Origin: Bacillota bacterium
GTDB taxonomy: Bacteria; Bacillota; Limnochordia; Darwinibacteriales; DTU012
Length of the DNA: 37,478 nt
NCBI GenBank assembly: GCA_012520795.1
Contig: JAAYNP010000061.1
Location: 1-37,478 of the forward strand
Direction: 5' to 3'
The stretch's first letter is position 1; each line of letters opens with the position of its first letter. A program made the translations under genes and the position numbers. The notes below the pieces were generated by a model. It was not told where the DNA came from and ran no database searches. It worked only from the letters and a program-made list of their open reading frames with translations. Of this stretch, positions 19,554 to 28,265 are shown piece by piece.

Positions 19554-21221
19554 TCACTGGGATCCTGAGATAAACTCCATCCAATCGATCCCTGTGGTAT
19601 ACGGGCCGTTGCCGCCCTGGAATTCCAAAACTAATTCCTGCCTCCCCGGCTGGAGATCGATGGCTGTTGAGGCCAGGCACCAGTCAGCCCCGTCCTGAGC
19701 AGTATTATCTGTTGTGTGATCAAGTTTCACCACTGCCAGTACGTTCCCATCCTGGTTCTTTATGATTACTTCAGGATTACCTTGAGCACTGGCTTTGAAT
19801 CGGAACCTCATCATGTAACTCCCTGGCTCAGCAACATCCACCAGGTAGCTGACCCAATCACCAGGTTGGAAACTGCTCAAATGCCGCCCTGCCGGGTCAT
19901 CGGCATTGGAACTCACCTTGATCCCGAAGGCCATCAGCTCAAAACCTTCAGCTTCAATCCTGCCGGGGACAGGTTGGTAACCAAATGATCTGACGCTCAG
20001 CTCAGCCAGTTCCGGCATCCAATCAAAATAGGCCTGAGCACCTTCCCGATCCGCCAGTTCGCAGTCATAAGGCCTGCTGGAGTTGAGATCATCAAGCAGA
20101 TCGCCGATAAACCCAACCAGGTAAGAAACATTTCCTTGACTGTCCATGGCTTGCTTGATAGCCTTGCCGAAGTATTCGGTCCGGCCGTTTACCAAATTGC
20201 GGGGGTCATCAGGGAAAGGGGTCCAGAACATTTCCGTGATGATCATCGGCCAACGGTCTGCAGCCGGTTTGTACTGCCGGTTCCACAGATTCTGCACTCC
20301 CTTGACACTATCAAAGACACCGCCATAGGCAGGATAAAAATGGACCGCCACCCCGATGTTATCACCGGCGAAGGGATACATAGCCCACTGCTGAGGCGAA
20401 CCCTGCCATTCCAGTGTAGGTACCCAGATCACATTATTAGCCCCCGTACTGCGGATAACGTCAATAATCGGCTGCAGCCACTTGGTGAATGCCTCAAAAT
20501 AGACCTTGTTCTGCATACCCCATTGGTTGTTGCCCAGGGCTGATTCCACCAGGACAGGCTCATTCATCAGCTCAAACATAATATTGTCGGCGTTCTTTAC
20601 ACCTGGCGCGCCGGCAACCCGTTCCCAGAAGGTTAAAAGCCTTTCCTGCGTACCTTTGCCGGCATTCTTGGACATATCACCATCCACATTGACGATCATC
20701 GGTCCTGTGGCGCACAAGACTAGATAGATGCCCCTGCTTCTAAGGATATTGGCATAGGGGACCAGGAAATTATCGATCCAAGCATCAAACTGCGCGGGAT
20801 CCACTAAGCCTTCGGCACTGGACCAGCCGCCTACACCATCAAGGTTGAGGCGGACAAAGCTGCAGTGCCAGCCGTGATCCCTCCCGTAGCGCGGGCTGGG
20901 GTCACTCATCAGGGTGGCCACCTCTTCCAGGTAATCAAGGAAGTTCTGTACACCCGATCGTGTTAGAAGAGAACGCAGCCGCGTCCAGTCCCAGGGGTCG
21001 ATATACCACCGCCCGTTACCATTGAAGTAACTGGCTGTGGGCTGCATCCAGCCATGGAGTAAGACGGTGTTGCCTGCTGGATCCTTAAGCTGATTCCCAT
21101 CGACTCTCAGCGGCGGTGTAGGCCTAACGCCAACCCGCCCGCCCTCTGCAAAAACTGCTGCATTGGCAACAACTAACATTAGCGCAACTACTCCGATGGC
21201 AAACAAGACTTTTTTTGACAT
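19554..21221 (-). CDS. Secreted GH5 glycoside hydrolase with C-terminal CBM6-like module
   Basis: This 555-residue protein has a signal peptide (residues 1-25), a GH5 barrel at about 35-415 and a CBM6/35-type module at about 422-553 (IEAEGFELMAFGIKV, GDWVSYLVDV, GIDWMEF). Glu221 in MFELMNEP is the likely acid/base and Glu330 in IITEMFW the nucleophile. The early motif LHGWMQPTASYFNGNG and HFYPAYGG agree with GH5. The subfamily is not clear; GH5 includes endo-xylanases that need arabinose decorations (GH5_34), and that activity would fit here, but mannanase or glucanase activity is not excluded. ATG start with GGAGG six bases upstream; 49 bases follow the GH43 gene. Confidence 0.9.
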   Translation of the reverse strand: MSKKVLFAIGVVALMLVVANAAVFAEGGRVGVRPTPPLRVDGNQLKDPAGNTVLLHGWMQPTASYFNGNGRWYIDPWDWTRLRSLLTRSGVQNFLDYLEEVATLMSDPSPRYGRDHGWHCSFVRLNLDGVGGWSSAEGLVDPAQFDAWIDNFLVPYANILRSRGIYLVLCATGPMIVNVDGDMSKNAGKGTQERLLTFWERVAGAPGVKNADNIMFELMNEPVLVESALGNNQWGMQNKVYFEAFTKWLQPIIDVIRSTGANNVIWVPTLEWQGSPQQWAMYPFAGDNIGVAVHFYPAYGGVFDSVKGVQNLWNRQYKPAADRWPMIITEMFWTPFPDDPRNLVNGRTEYFGKAIKQAMDSQGNVSYLVGFIGDLLDDLNSSRPYDCELADREGAQAYFDWMPELAELSVRSFGYQPVPGRIEAEGFELMAFGIKVSSNADDPAGRHLSSFQPGDWVSYLVDVAEPGSYMMRFRFKASAQGNPEVIIKNQDGNVLAVVKLDHTTDNTAQDGADWCLASTAIDLQPGRQELVLEFQGGNGPYTTGIDWMEFISGSQ

Positions 21222-21270
21222 TGCAATCCTCCAAACTAACAGACATCAACGCAACAAAATACAACAGTAC

Positions 21271-22848
21271 TTATTTGTGGAACTGCCAGGCATCGAAGTC
21301 AAACCCTTCACCGGCAAAGACAAAGAACAGATCATTTACCCCGGTAATTGGCTGGATCAATTCCACCGTTACCTCCACGAAATCTTCCAAACTACCGGTG
21401 TCCGGTATCACTAAATAGCCGTAAGCCTGATTTTCCGGTTTGCCTGTCGTAATCTTAAGGGCATTGGAACCCGCTTCGGACGCAACCTTGACGGTGATCT
21501 TTCCGGCACCATCTGCACCGAAATCAACACCCGATAGGCCGATAAAGCTGCCGTGGCCCACGGCTACCACTGTATTAACCGGTCCATAGAGGGCACTTGG
21601 TTCGGTGCTTTGTTTTACGGTAATGCCCCCTGCCCAGGCAAAGGTTTCCGCCTCATGCAGCTGGTAAGGATCCAAGTGTTTCACCTGGTCAACGCCATCG
21701 TATGTGCCAGTGACCGGCATGATTCTGCCGTCCTCGGTGATGGTCAGCTTATCCACATGAGTTGCACGGTACCCAGCTTCGATACCCATGTAAGTTTCCA
21801 TTAATAGGGAATGGTAGAAAAGGTACCATTCGCCGTTGAACTCGATAATGCTGTGGTGGTTGTTCCCGCCGCGGCCAAAAAACGTTCCCGGGTTCTTAAA
21901 GATCGAACCTTGGTACTCCCACGGGCCCATGGGGTTCTTACTGGTCATGTAGGCGATTTCACCAGGATCATTGACAACATCGCCCTTAGCATGGCTCCTG
22001 TCGGCGAAATTCGTGCAGTAGGTGTAGTAATAAGTATCGCCCAGCTTAAAGGTAAATGCAGCTTCAAAAAACCATGGTGCCTGCACCAGCTGAGGAATCC
22101 CGGCCAGGCTGATCAGATCATCTCCCAGCTTTACTACCCGGCCAGTGTTGGGCATCTCATCCTGGCCGCGGGGGACACCTCCGCCGAAATAGAGATAGCC
22201 GTTGCCCTCATCATCCAGCACCACAGCGGGATCAAACAGCCACTCCACATTGGCATTGGCTGTCTCCCGGGAAACCAATGCCCTACCGATGGGATCCACA
22301 AAGGGCCCAACGGGGCTGTCGCTTAACAGGAGACCAATCCCATTGGCATTATTGGCAAAATAAAGGAAGAAACGGTTTTTGCCATCGACTTCCTTATAGA
22401 TAGCTGCGGGGGCCCAGGAATTGCCTGCCCAAGTGGCAAGGCCTCTCCCAACAGGACCTATCTCGATCCAGCCGTGATCCGTCCAATTGACCAGATCATC
22501 CGAAGATACAAGGCTGATAGAACGGATCAAGCCGTATTGGTTCTCAATCACAGTACCTTTTGGCGTCCGGAACAGTGCATCATTGGTGGCATACACATAT
22601 ACCCGGCCATCATATACCAAGGCATAGGGGTCAGCACCAAACCGATGGGGTAGAATTGGGTTATGCTTGCCAAGCGGTTTATAAGCCGGAGCAATTTCCA
22701 GGCCTGTAAACAAAGAAGCAAGATCGGCAACAACCGCAGAGTCTTCTCCAAGGCCTTGATCATTATCGGAATTCCCACTAAAAACAGACCCCACCAGGAA
22801 AACCATCAACAGCAGAACCAAAGCTGAACCAACACCAAACCGTTTCAT
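21271..22848 (-). CDS. Secreted GH43-CBM6, arabinoxylan arabinofuranohydrolase type
   Basis: This 525-residue protein starts at the ATG at 22848 (AGGAGGG six bases upstream), which exposes a signal peptide (residues 1-24); an in-frame start at 22974 would overlap the previous gene. The GH43 five-bladed propeller spans about 55-380. Likely catalytic residues are Asp73 (GADPYALV), Asp206 (WLFDPAVV) and Glu262 (WFFEAAFTF). A CBM6 module fills about 390-525 (HEAETFAWAGG to DFDAWQF). It resembles the second GH43 of the 1511-residue protein and Bacillus-type arabinoxylan arabinofuranohydrolases. The usual FESSGIH after the acid Glu is changed to FEAAFTF. It should remove arabinofuranose from xylan outside the cell; beta-xylosidase activity is the alternative. 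Confidence 0.92.
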   Translation of the reverse strand: MKRFGVGSALVLLLMVFLVGSVFSGNSDNDQGLGEDSAVVADLASLFTGLEIAPAYKPLGKHNPILPHRFGADPYALVYDGRVYVYATNDALFRTPKGTVIENQYGLIRSISLVSSDDLVNWTDHGWIEIGPVGRGLATWAGNSWAPAAIYKEVDGKNRFFLYFANNANGIGLLLSDSPVGPFVDPIGRALVSRETANANVEWLFDPAVVLDDEGNGYLYFGGGVPRGQDEMPNTGRVVKLGDDLISLAGIPQLVQAPWFFEAAFTFKLGDTYYYTYCTNFADRSHAKGDVVNDPGEIAYMTSKNPMGPWEYQGSIFKNPGTFFGRGGNNHHSIIEFNGEWYLFYHSLLMETYMGIEAGYRATHVDKLTITEDGRIMPVTGTYDGVDQVKHLDPYQLHEAETFAWAGGITVKQSTEPSALYGPVNTVVAVGHGSFIGLSGVDFGADGAGKITVKVASEAGSNALKITTGKPENQAYGYLVIPDTGSLEDFVEVTVELIQPITGVNDLFFVFAGEGFDFDAWQFHK

Positions 22849-22889
22849 AAGATCCCTCCTGTGATGATCTAGTTGCATTCCCAAACGTG

Positions 22890-22944
22890 GGATATCTAGC
22901 AGAGCCGGTTTAAGTGGTATGAACCAGCCTGAACCGGCATATCC
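22890..22944 (-). repeat. Nested inverted repeat between two GH43 genes
   Basis: Arms GCCGGTT (22904-22910) and AACCGGC (22932-22938) enclose an inner TGGT/ACCA pair, and outer GGATAT/ATATCC stretches can extend the stem. It lies within the 101-base gap just after the stop at 22950. No T-run follows. It may be an mRNA 3'-end hairpin. Confidence 0.45.
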
Positions 22945-22949
22945 AACAG

Positions 22950-25268
22950 CTATTGGGCAGGTTCGAACTGCCACCAGTTGATATTCAGCAGATACCCGCT
23001 GCCGCCTGTAAACTTAAGGTACAAGTCATGGACACCTCGGATATCATCAACAACAGCAGACCTGGTCACCCAGTTTTGCCAGCCGCCGGTGCCGCCAACG
23101 GTCAATAAACCAACGACAGTGCCGTTGGGGTTCCCCAGGCGGATTTCAATAGTCCCGCCGCTGGTGGCCGAAGCAACCCGGGCCATAAACCGCGCGGCTC
23201 CTTGCGGGAACTCCACGCTCTTGAACATGATCCAGTCGCCGTTTTCAATGTAGCCAACATTCAAACCGCCTTCGGTGCAATCTTCAGTCTGCACACCCGA
23301 CTGCAGCGAATAAAATTCAGCTTCGTTTTGGACATAAGGATTGCGGTTGGCCACCGCGATTGGAAGCTCAATGACAGCCGGCTCACCCATTTTACCTTGG
23401 AAACTGATAACCACATTGATCTCCCCGGCAGACCTGGCTGTAATTGTCCCTTTGCTGACCTGGGCTATCCCGGGATTGGGGTTGCGGTAAGTGGCGGTAT
23501 TTGTTACATCTTCCATCCGCCCATCAAGGTATTCAGCGGTGACCGTGAAGGTGGCACTAGTCCCCACATAGAGATCAAACGCTGTTTGATCGATGAACAG
23601 CTTTTTCACCGTGAACTCCCGTTCCAAGTTCCGAACCACTATAGGCAGCTGATCAACCAGGCCTCCGTAGCCAAATGTGATCACGGCATCGCCGTATCCA
23701 ATTCCCCGGGCTGTACCATCTGCAACAGCAACAATGCCATCTTGATCTACCGTCATGGTACATTCATGAGTGACATCCCGGCTGGACCCATCGGCATAAA
23801 CGGCGGTCACGGTGATCTTGGCTGTATTTCTGCTTTCTACAACATCAATCTTGTACTGATCAGCAGCGGCACTGATCGCCACAGGCTCAGCACTGTGTCC
23901 CGCCTTGGTGAACTGCCAGTAATTAAACTTGAAGAGCTCATCCTCATTGCCTTTGAAGACAAAGAACAGATCATGGACACCCCTGGCGCCGGAAACAACA
24001 GTGGTTTTTGTTGCCCAAACATCCCATCCACCGGTATAGGAAACCGGTAAGGTGCCAACAACCTCACCGTTGAGACTGTCCAAACGCAGTTCAATCACGC
24101 CGCCATTGGACCCGCTGGCTACCCGCGCTGAGAATGCGGCGGCTCCCTCAGGCCCGAAGTCAACATTCTTCACCTTGATATAATCGCCATTCTGCAGATC
24201 CCATACATTCATGCCACCTTCCAGGCACAGTTCGGTTTGCACACCGGAAGACCAGGCGATGGTTTCCGCCTCCACCTGGGTATAAGGGTCGAGGTTGGCA
24301 ATCGCTTGCGGCCCTTCTTTGGACATCCTGATGGTAGGGAACAACCCATCCTCAGTAAATTCAAACTCCTCAACACAAACAGAACGGGTAAAGCCGCTGC
24401 CGCCGGGCAGGGCACCATTATGATAAAAGAAATAAGTTCTGCCTTTGTAATCCACAATCCCCGGGTGATTAGTAAAACTGCGCCCTTCTGTGGGCATAAT
24501 CACTCTTCGGAATTTCCAGGGGCCTGTGGGGCTATCGCTGGTTGAATAGCAGATGTTTTCCGGGATCCCGCTGGCTGCATAAATCAAATAATAAATCCCG
24601 TTGCGTTTGTATAACCAGGGGCCTTCTTCGTACAACGTTGCCCGGTCGGGATCTCCATACCGTTTTCCGAAGCTTTCCTCTGTTAACGGCACTCTTACGA
24701 TGCCAACAGTCCGATCGTAGGACACCATATCTTCGTTGAGCTTGACATAATACAAATTGGGGTTACCCCAGTACAAATAGGCTTGGCCGTCATCGTCAAT
24801 GAATACAGTCGGGTCTATATCACCCCAGGCATGGGCTATTAACGGGCGCCCAATGGGATCTACAAAAGGCCCTGCAGGAGAATCGGCTACTGCGACTCCG
24901 ATGGTTGGCCTATTGAGCGTCTTGTGGGTTGCAGTAACATAGAAATAAAACTTGCCATCCCTCTCGATGCACTGGGCAGCCCAGGCATCACCTGGCTTAG
25001 CCCACACAAACTCTGTAGGGGCAAAGACAGCACCATGATCAGTCCAGTTCACCATATCGGTTGTAGAATACAATCTCCAATCATTCATGGTGTAGTATGT
25101 AGAACCAGGTTCATCGTGGCCTGTATAGACATACAGGATCCCATCATGCACCATCGGGGCAGGGTCCGAAGTATACACGGTCTGGACAATTGGATTGTCT
25201 GCAAAACACACCGGCATATAGGCTGCCAATAATGCCAGAACCGTAAACAAAACTGCCTTGAGTTTCAT
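22950..25268 (-). CDS. Secreted GH43-CBM6-Big-Big-CBM6 arabinoxylan-active enzyme
   Basis: This 772-residue protein has a signal peptide (residues 1-23) and a GH43 propeller (24-320) with Asp35 (TSDPAP), Asp152 (DIDPTV) and Glu215 (YEEGPW) as likely catalytic residues. CBM6 number one spans about 330-453. Two bacterial Ig-like (Big_2/Big_4-type) domains follow at about 455-545 and 550-640. CBM6 number two spans about 645-770, ending INWWQFEP. The GH43 part is closely related to the intracellular enzyme at 28266-29612 and to XynD-type arabinoxylan arabinofuranohydrolases. The Ig-like pair probably acts as a spacer between two xylan-binding modules. The ATG start has AGGAG upstream. A LacI-type operator lies 51 bases upstream of the start. 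Confidence 0.94.
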   Translation of the reverse strand: MKLKAVLFTVLALLAAYMPVCFADNPIVQTVYTSDPAPMVHDGILYVYTGHDEPGSTYYTMNDWRLYSTTDMVNWTDHGAVFAPTEFVWAKPGDAWAAQCIERDGKFYFYVTATHKTLNRPTIGVAVADSPAGPFVDPIGRPLIAHAWGDIDPTVFIDDDGQAYLYWGNPNLYYVKLNEDMVSYDRTVGIVRVPLTEESFGKRYGDPDRATLYEEGPWLYKRNGIYYLIYAASGIPENICYSTSDSPTGPWKFRRVIMPTEGRSFTNHPGIVDYKGRTYFFYHNGALPGGSGFTRSVCVEEFEFTEDGLFPTIRMSKEGPQAIANLDPYTQVEAETIAWSSGVQTELCLEGGMNVWDLQNGDYIKVKNVDFGPEGAAAFSARVASGSNGGVIELRLDSLNGEVVGTLPVSYTGGWDVWATKTTVVSGARGVHDLFFVFKGNEDELFKFNYWQFTKAGHSAEPVAISAAADQYKIDVVESRNTAKITVTAVYADGSSRDVTHECTMTVDQDGIVAVADGTARGIGYGDAVITFGYGGLVDQLPIVVRNLEREFTVKKLFIDQTAFDLYVGTSATFTVTAEYLDGRMEDVTNTATYRNPNPGIAQVSKGTITARSAGEINVVISFQGKMGEPAVIELPIAVANRNPYVQNEAEFYSLQSGVQTEDCTEGGLNVGYIENGDWIMFKSVEFPQGAARFMARVASATSGGTIEIRLGNPNGTVVGLLTVGGTGGWQNWVTRSAVVDDIRGVHDLYLKFTGGSGYLLNINWWQFEPAQ

Positions 25269-25291
25269 TGGCTTTTCTCCTAACCGATATT

Positions 25292-25320
25292 TCTATAGCC
25301 TTTTTAAGCCTGTTGTTCGA
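25292..25320 (-). promoter_or_regulatory. Candidate promoter for the GH43-CBM6-Big-Big-CBM6 gene
   Basis: A -10-like TATAGA (25297-25292) follows a weak -35-like TCGAAC (25320-25315) with a 17-base spacer. The -35 overlaps the operator at 25319-25330, as expected for repression. The -35 match is poor, so this is tentative. Confidence 0.35.
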
Positions 25321-25330
25321 AACCGGTTTA
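25319..25330. promoter_or_regulatory. LacI-type operator upstream of a GH43 gene
   Basis: GAAACCGGTTTA differs from the other two operators at the last base only. It lies in the 89-base gap between the lipoprotein and GH43 genes, 51 bases before the GH43 start, and overlaps a candidate -35 region. Confidence 0.7.
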
Positions 25331-25357
25331 TCCAAGATTGATCAGTAGCCTACCGTC

Positions 25358-26437
25358 CTAATCCCCGCTGCCTTCTTCCACTATGAACACCGATACAGCG
25401 TCTACATAGTAATCAAATAAGTCTTTGGCAGGATCAACTTCTGCAACCCAAGATGTCTCAATAAAGATACGGGGGTTCTCCATGGTAATCGGGAACACAC
25501 CAGCGTCCCCACGGTCAACTTCTGCAGGAATTACCAAGCTACCTTGAATTAATCCCCACTCACCCTTCTTGATTGTCCCAGAGCCTGCGATGACGATTTT
25601 CTGCCAGCCATCGCCATCCTGGAAGGAAAGGTTAAAGACGCGTTCGTCGGGTGCTCCTTCAGCATCATAGTATACCCATGCTGATACTTTAATCGTCTGC
25701 CCAACCTCCAGGACATCGGCGGGCAGATCTTGCCGTGGTCCGCTGCCGGTCTCTGTCCGGCTTGTCGCGAGCACACTATAGGTGCCATTATAGGCCTGAG
25801 CATCGGAAATCTGTACATCACTCGATTTCCCATGCCAATGATCTAAGCCAGACTCAAAGCCACCATTCTTGATAATACCAGGGTCATGGATCTCATATTC
25901 GGCAGTCAGTTCTTGTTTATGTGCCTCATTGACTCTATTAATGGCGACAACTTTGACAGTAGTTGTCTCTTCAATCTCAAACGGAGCTGTGTATTCTGTA
26001 CTCTCAGCTGTGGGGTCACTGCCATCAAGGGTGTAGTAGATTGCATAATCCCCTGCTATCGCTAACTCAACAGTAATTGCTTCTTCGTAATACCCTGAAG
26101 CCGGGTTGATGGTCAATTTAGGCCTACCGACTATGGTTACAGGCTTGTTGCTTGCTTTTTTGACGACTACAGGTTCAAATTCAAATCCTTCTTTAACTGC
26201 AGTAATCTCTGCTTCATCACCTGCCACAGCAGCCGACCATTTTCCATCTTCGCCGGTTGTCACCGTTACAGTTTTTTTGGCTTTAATTACCACGGTAACG
26301 CCGGCTAACGGATTATCCGCATCATCTGTCACATAACCCGATATTTTCCATTGTCCAAAACCAAAGCAGCCAATAAGCATGATCCCAGCAAGAACAAAAA
26401 GAAACACATTCCTCAAGTGCTTAAGCCTTCTCGGCAT
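25358..26437 (-). CDS. Carbohydrate-binding surface lipoprotein
   Basis: This 359-residue protein begins at the ATG at 26437 behind AAAGGAGG; the in-frame TTG at 26458 lies upstream of that ribosome site. A basic N-terminus and hydrophobic stretch lead to the lipobox MLIGC (Cys24), so it is lipid-anchored. Residues about 30-103 are a carboxypeptidase-regulatory-like fold (ISGYVTDDADNPLAGVTVV). Residues about 107-190 match the chitobiase C-terminal type (YYTLDGSDPTAES). Residues about 195-350 are a CBM4/9-like module (NGGFESGLDHW, FDYYVDAVSV) close to those in the 1511-residue protein. No enzyme domain is present. It is likely a cell-surface xylan-tethering protein. It is the first gene after the promoter and operator region at 26438-26743. 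Confidence 0.86.
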   Translation of the reverse strand: MPRRLKHLRNVFLFVLAGIMLIGCFGFGQWKISGYVTDDADNPLAGVTVVIKAKKTVTVTTGEDGKWSAAVAGDEAEITAVKEGFEFEPVVVKKASNKPVTIVGRPKLTINPASGYYEEAITVELAIAGDYAIYYTLDGSDPTAESTEYTAPFEIEETTTVKVVAINRVNEAHKQELTAEYEIHDPGIIKNGGFESGLDHWHGKSSDVQISDAQAYNGTYSVLATSRTETGSGPRQDLPADVLEVGQTIKVSAWVYYDAEGAPDERVFNLSFQDGDGWQKIVIAGSGTIKKGEWGLIQGSLVIPAEVDRGDAGVFPITMENPRIFIETSWVAEVDPAKDLFDYYVDAVSVFIVEEGSGD

Positions 26438-26559
26438 GCTCTTTCCTCCTTTGTTCAAAACAGCTTTTCAACTCTAAGCTACTGACAACATTGGAGTCTG
26501 CTGCATTTGATACCATCACTGTCTCTGATAGCGATCAAGTCGTGGTTCGGCCAGTCCGG

Positions 26560-26571
26560 GAAACCGGTTTC
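26560..26571. promoter_or_regulatory. LacI-type operator upstream of the lipoprotein gene
   Basis: GAAACCGGTTTC is a perfect palindrome identical to the site at 18581-18592. It begins 14 bases downstream of the -10-like CATAAT of the nearer candidate promoter, a position where a bound repressor would block transcription. Confidence 0.74.
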
Positions 26572-26585
26572 GTTACAACAGGCAA

Positions 26586-26616
26586 ATTATGTAATTTTCT
26601 CTGGTACTAACTTCAA
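26586..26616 (-). promoter_or_regulatory. Candidate promoter P1 for the lipoprotein gene
   Basis: TTGAAG (26616-26611) and CATAAT (26591-26586) are separated by 19 bases; TACATA two bases earlier gives a 17-base spacer. The operator lies just downstream, which supports the assignment. Confidence 0.5.
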
Positions 26617-26651
26617 CGCACACCTTTAAAATCCTGCTCGATAATTTATAT

Positions 26652-26681
26652 ATTTTATCTATCCCTAATATAGTTAATCAA
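26652..26681 (-). promoter_or_regulatory. Candidate promoter P2 for the lipoprotein gene
   Basis: TTGATT (26681-26676) and TAAAAT (26657-26652) are separated by 18 bases in an A/T-rich stretch. It lies upstream of P1 and has no operator of its own. Confidence 0.4.
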
Positions 26682-26743
26682 CATGCAACAATTGTATGCC
26701 CATCTCACCTCAAGCATGTACTGCTTTCAAACCCCTCCTCCAT

Positions 26744-28249
26744 CTATTTGATCCCATAGAAATCCAGGTCAAGGCCAATGTAGGTATCAGTCAGATCTTT
26801 AATCGGGATAACCTCCAGCATACAGACTTGGTTACCCGTTATGTCCAGATGAACCTCAAACTCACCATCCTTAGCCAATAGCTTTGCGTCTGTCTGCATC
26901 GGCTCGGCTGATGCCTGCAAGATTGCTACTTGCTCCTTGTTGAGGCTGCGGGGTTTACCAAGGTTGTTCCATGTCTGTAAGGGATTGCCATGATCGCCTC
27001 CCACCACTTGCTTCACCAGGATCGCTTGTTCACCAACGGCAGGCAGCAGCAAACGATACGACTGATCACTTAACTGGGTCTCGCTGGCACTGCTCTGCCA
27101 GTTCCAGCCGATGATCACATAGCGATCGCCCTTCTTGGTCACCAACAAGTTGTTATCACGGTAAAGCAGCTCATCGCCAGCTTTGGCAAAGAACTCAAAA
27201 GTATAGAAGGTTGGCTTTTTGATAGAGTGAAAGGCTACCAGGCCAAACCCGCCGTGGAACACAGCCTTGGGCACATCCATCTCTTCAAAAACGTCGCTGA
27301 AAGTCCAGTAGGAATAGGAGTCGGCATATTCCCCAGCCTCACTTAAGACCCGGGCAATATATGCAGCCTGGAAGGTGGTGTCGTGAATAGGGCAAACCGG
27401 GTTGTAAGAGCTGTTGAACTCTGTAATATGGAGCGGCATGTCCTTGGTTAATGGGTAATCGGCCATGATCGCCCTGGTCTCCTTCAGCTCTTCAATGGTG
27501 AATTCTGGGCCCCGCATGGTATGATAGGTGTAGTGGCCGCGCCATTCGGGGCTATTGGCACTATAGCAATGGCGGCTGATGAAGTCCAGCGGCGAACCGC
27601 TCTTGATACAATGTTCAATAAAACCTCTCAGCCACCTATCAGTCTGGACTCCGCAGATGGCCGGTCCACCGACTGGGATGCGAGGATCAACTTCTTTGAT
27701 GGCCTTGGCAGAGTAGTCATACAGCTTGAAGTACTCCTCCATTGTTCCGGCCCAGAAAGGAATATTCGGTTCGTTCCAAACCTCCACCGGCCAGGTGATC
27801 ACTTCCTTGCGGCCGTAGCGTTCCACCAGGTGCTCCATTGTTGTCTTCACCAGCTCAGCCCACTTTTCATACGACGAAGGAGGCGTCACATTTCCCTTCC
27901 AATAGAAAATCGACTGCTCCCCGGTCTTCAGCGCCTGGGGCATGAAGCCAAGCTCCAGGAAGGGGCGGATTTCCAGTTCCAGGTACATATCAACGATCCG
28001 GTCCAAATAGCTGAAGTTGTAGAATTCATGCTTGTTTTCACCTCTGCCAACTTCGCGGTAAATACCGACATCATCATGGAAGAGGCCGTGGCCGCGGATA
28101 TACTTAAACCTGATCTTCTCCTGTACCAACTTCAGGTGCTCGTAGTACTCCTTCTGCAGGGCCAATCCCATTCGTCCCGTGCCAACACAGTACAGGGCAT
28201 TGTTCTTGAAAGGCTGCCCGGTTTTGGCGACTCTAATCACCTTGGCCAA
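26744..28249 (-). CDS. xynB: GH39 beta-xylosidase, cytoplasmic
   Basis: This 501-residue enzyme has the GH39 barrel followed by a beta-sandwich, with no signal peptide. Acid/base Glu160 lies in VEVWNEPN and nucleophile Glu277 in HITEFNSSY; these residue numbers equal those of Thermoanaerobacterium saccharolyticum XynB, the reference GH39 beta-xylosidase. The length also matches. FKYIRGHGLFHDDVGIYRE is characteristic of the N-terminal barrel. It retains configuration and releases xylose from the non-reducing ends of xylo-oligosaccharides in the cytoplasm. The start is TTG, with GGGAGGAG nine bases upstream. Only 16 bases separate it from the signal-less GH43 upstream, so the two are co-transcribed and likely act on the same imported oligosaccharides. 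Confidence 0.96.
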   Translation of the reverse strand: MAKVIRVAKTGQPFKNNALYCVGTGRMGLALQKEYYEHLKLVQEKIRFKYIRGHGLFHDDVGIYREVGRGENKHEFYNFSYLDRIVDMYLELEIRPFLELGFMPQALKTGEQSIFYWKGNVTPPSSYEKWAELVKTTMEHLVERYGRKEVITWPVEVWNEPNIPFWAGTMEEYFKLYDYSAKAIKEVDPRIPVGGPAICGVQTDRWLRGFIEHCIKSGSPLDFISRHCYSANSPEWRGHYTYHTMRGPEFTIEELKETRAIMADYPLTKDMPLHITEFNSSYNPVCPIHDTTFQAAYIARVLSEAGEYADSYSYWTFSDVFEEMDVPKAVFHGGFGLVAFHSIKKPTFYTFEFFAKAGDELLYRDNNLLVTKKGDRYVIIGWNWQSSASETQLSDQSYRLLLPAVGEQAILVKQVVGGDHGNPLQTWNNLGKPRSLNKEQVAILQASAEPMQTDAKLLAKDGEFEVHLDITGNQVCMLEVIPIKDLTDTYIGLDLDFYGIK

Positions 28250-28265
28250 TGAGAATCACTCCTCC

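Larger units (their letters stand above)
26438..26743 (-). promoter_or_regulatory. 306-base regulatory region before the lipoprotein gene
   Basis: No gene is visible. The region is A/T-rich between about 26580 and 26700 and contains two candidate promoters and one LacI-type operator, listed separately. It follows the GH39 stop and marks the start of a new transcript. Confidence 0.65.

Noticed and set aside
22849-22974. N-terminal extension of the GH43 gene up to 22974
   Set aside because: The extension would overlap the previous gene, has no ribosome site, and hides an obvious signal peptide that begins at the ATG at 22848.
23202-24050. Plus-strand open frame of 282 codons opposite a GH43 gene
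   Set aside because: It lies wholly antisense to the Ig-like and CBM6 coding region and shows no protein-family pattern.
24037-24050. GAAACCGGTA inside a coding region
   Set aside because: Only part of the palindrome is present and it lies within the CBM6 part of a gene; probably chance.
27521-28252. Plus-strand open frame of 243 codons opposite GH39
   Set aside because: GH39 catalytic motifs on the minus strand settle the coding strand.
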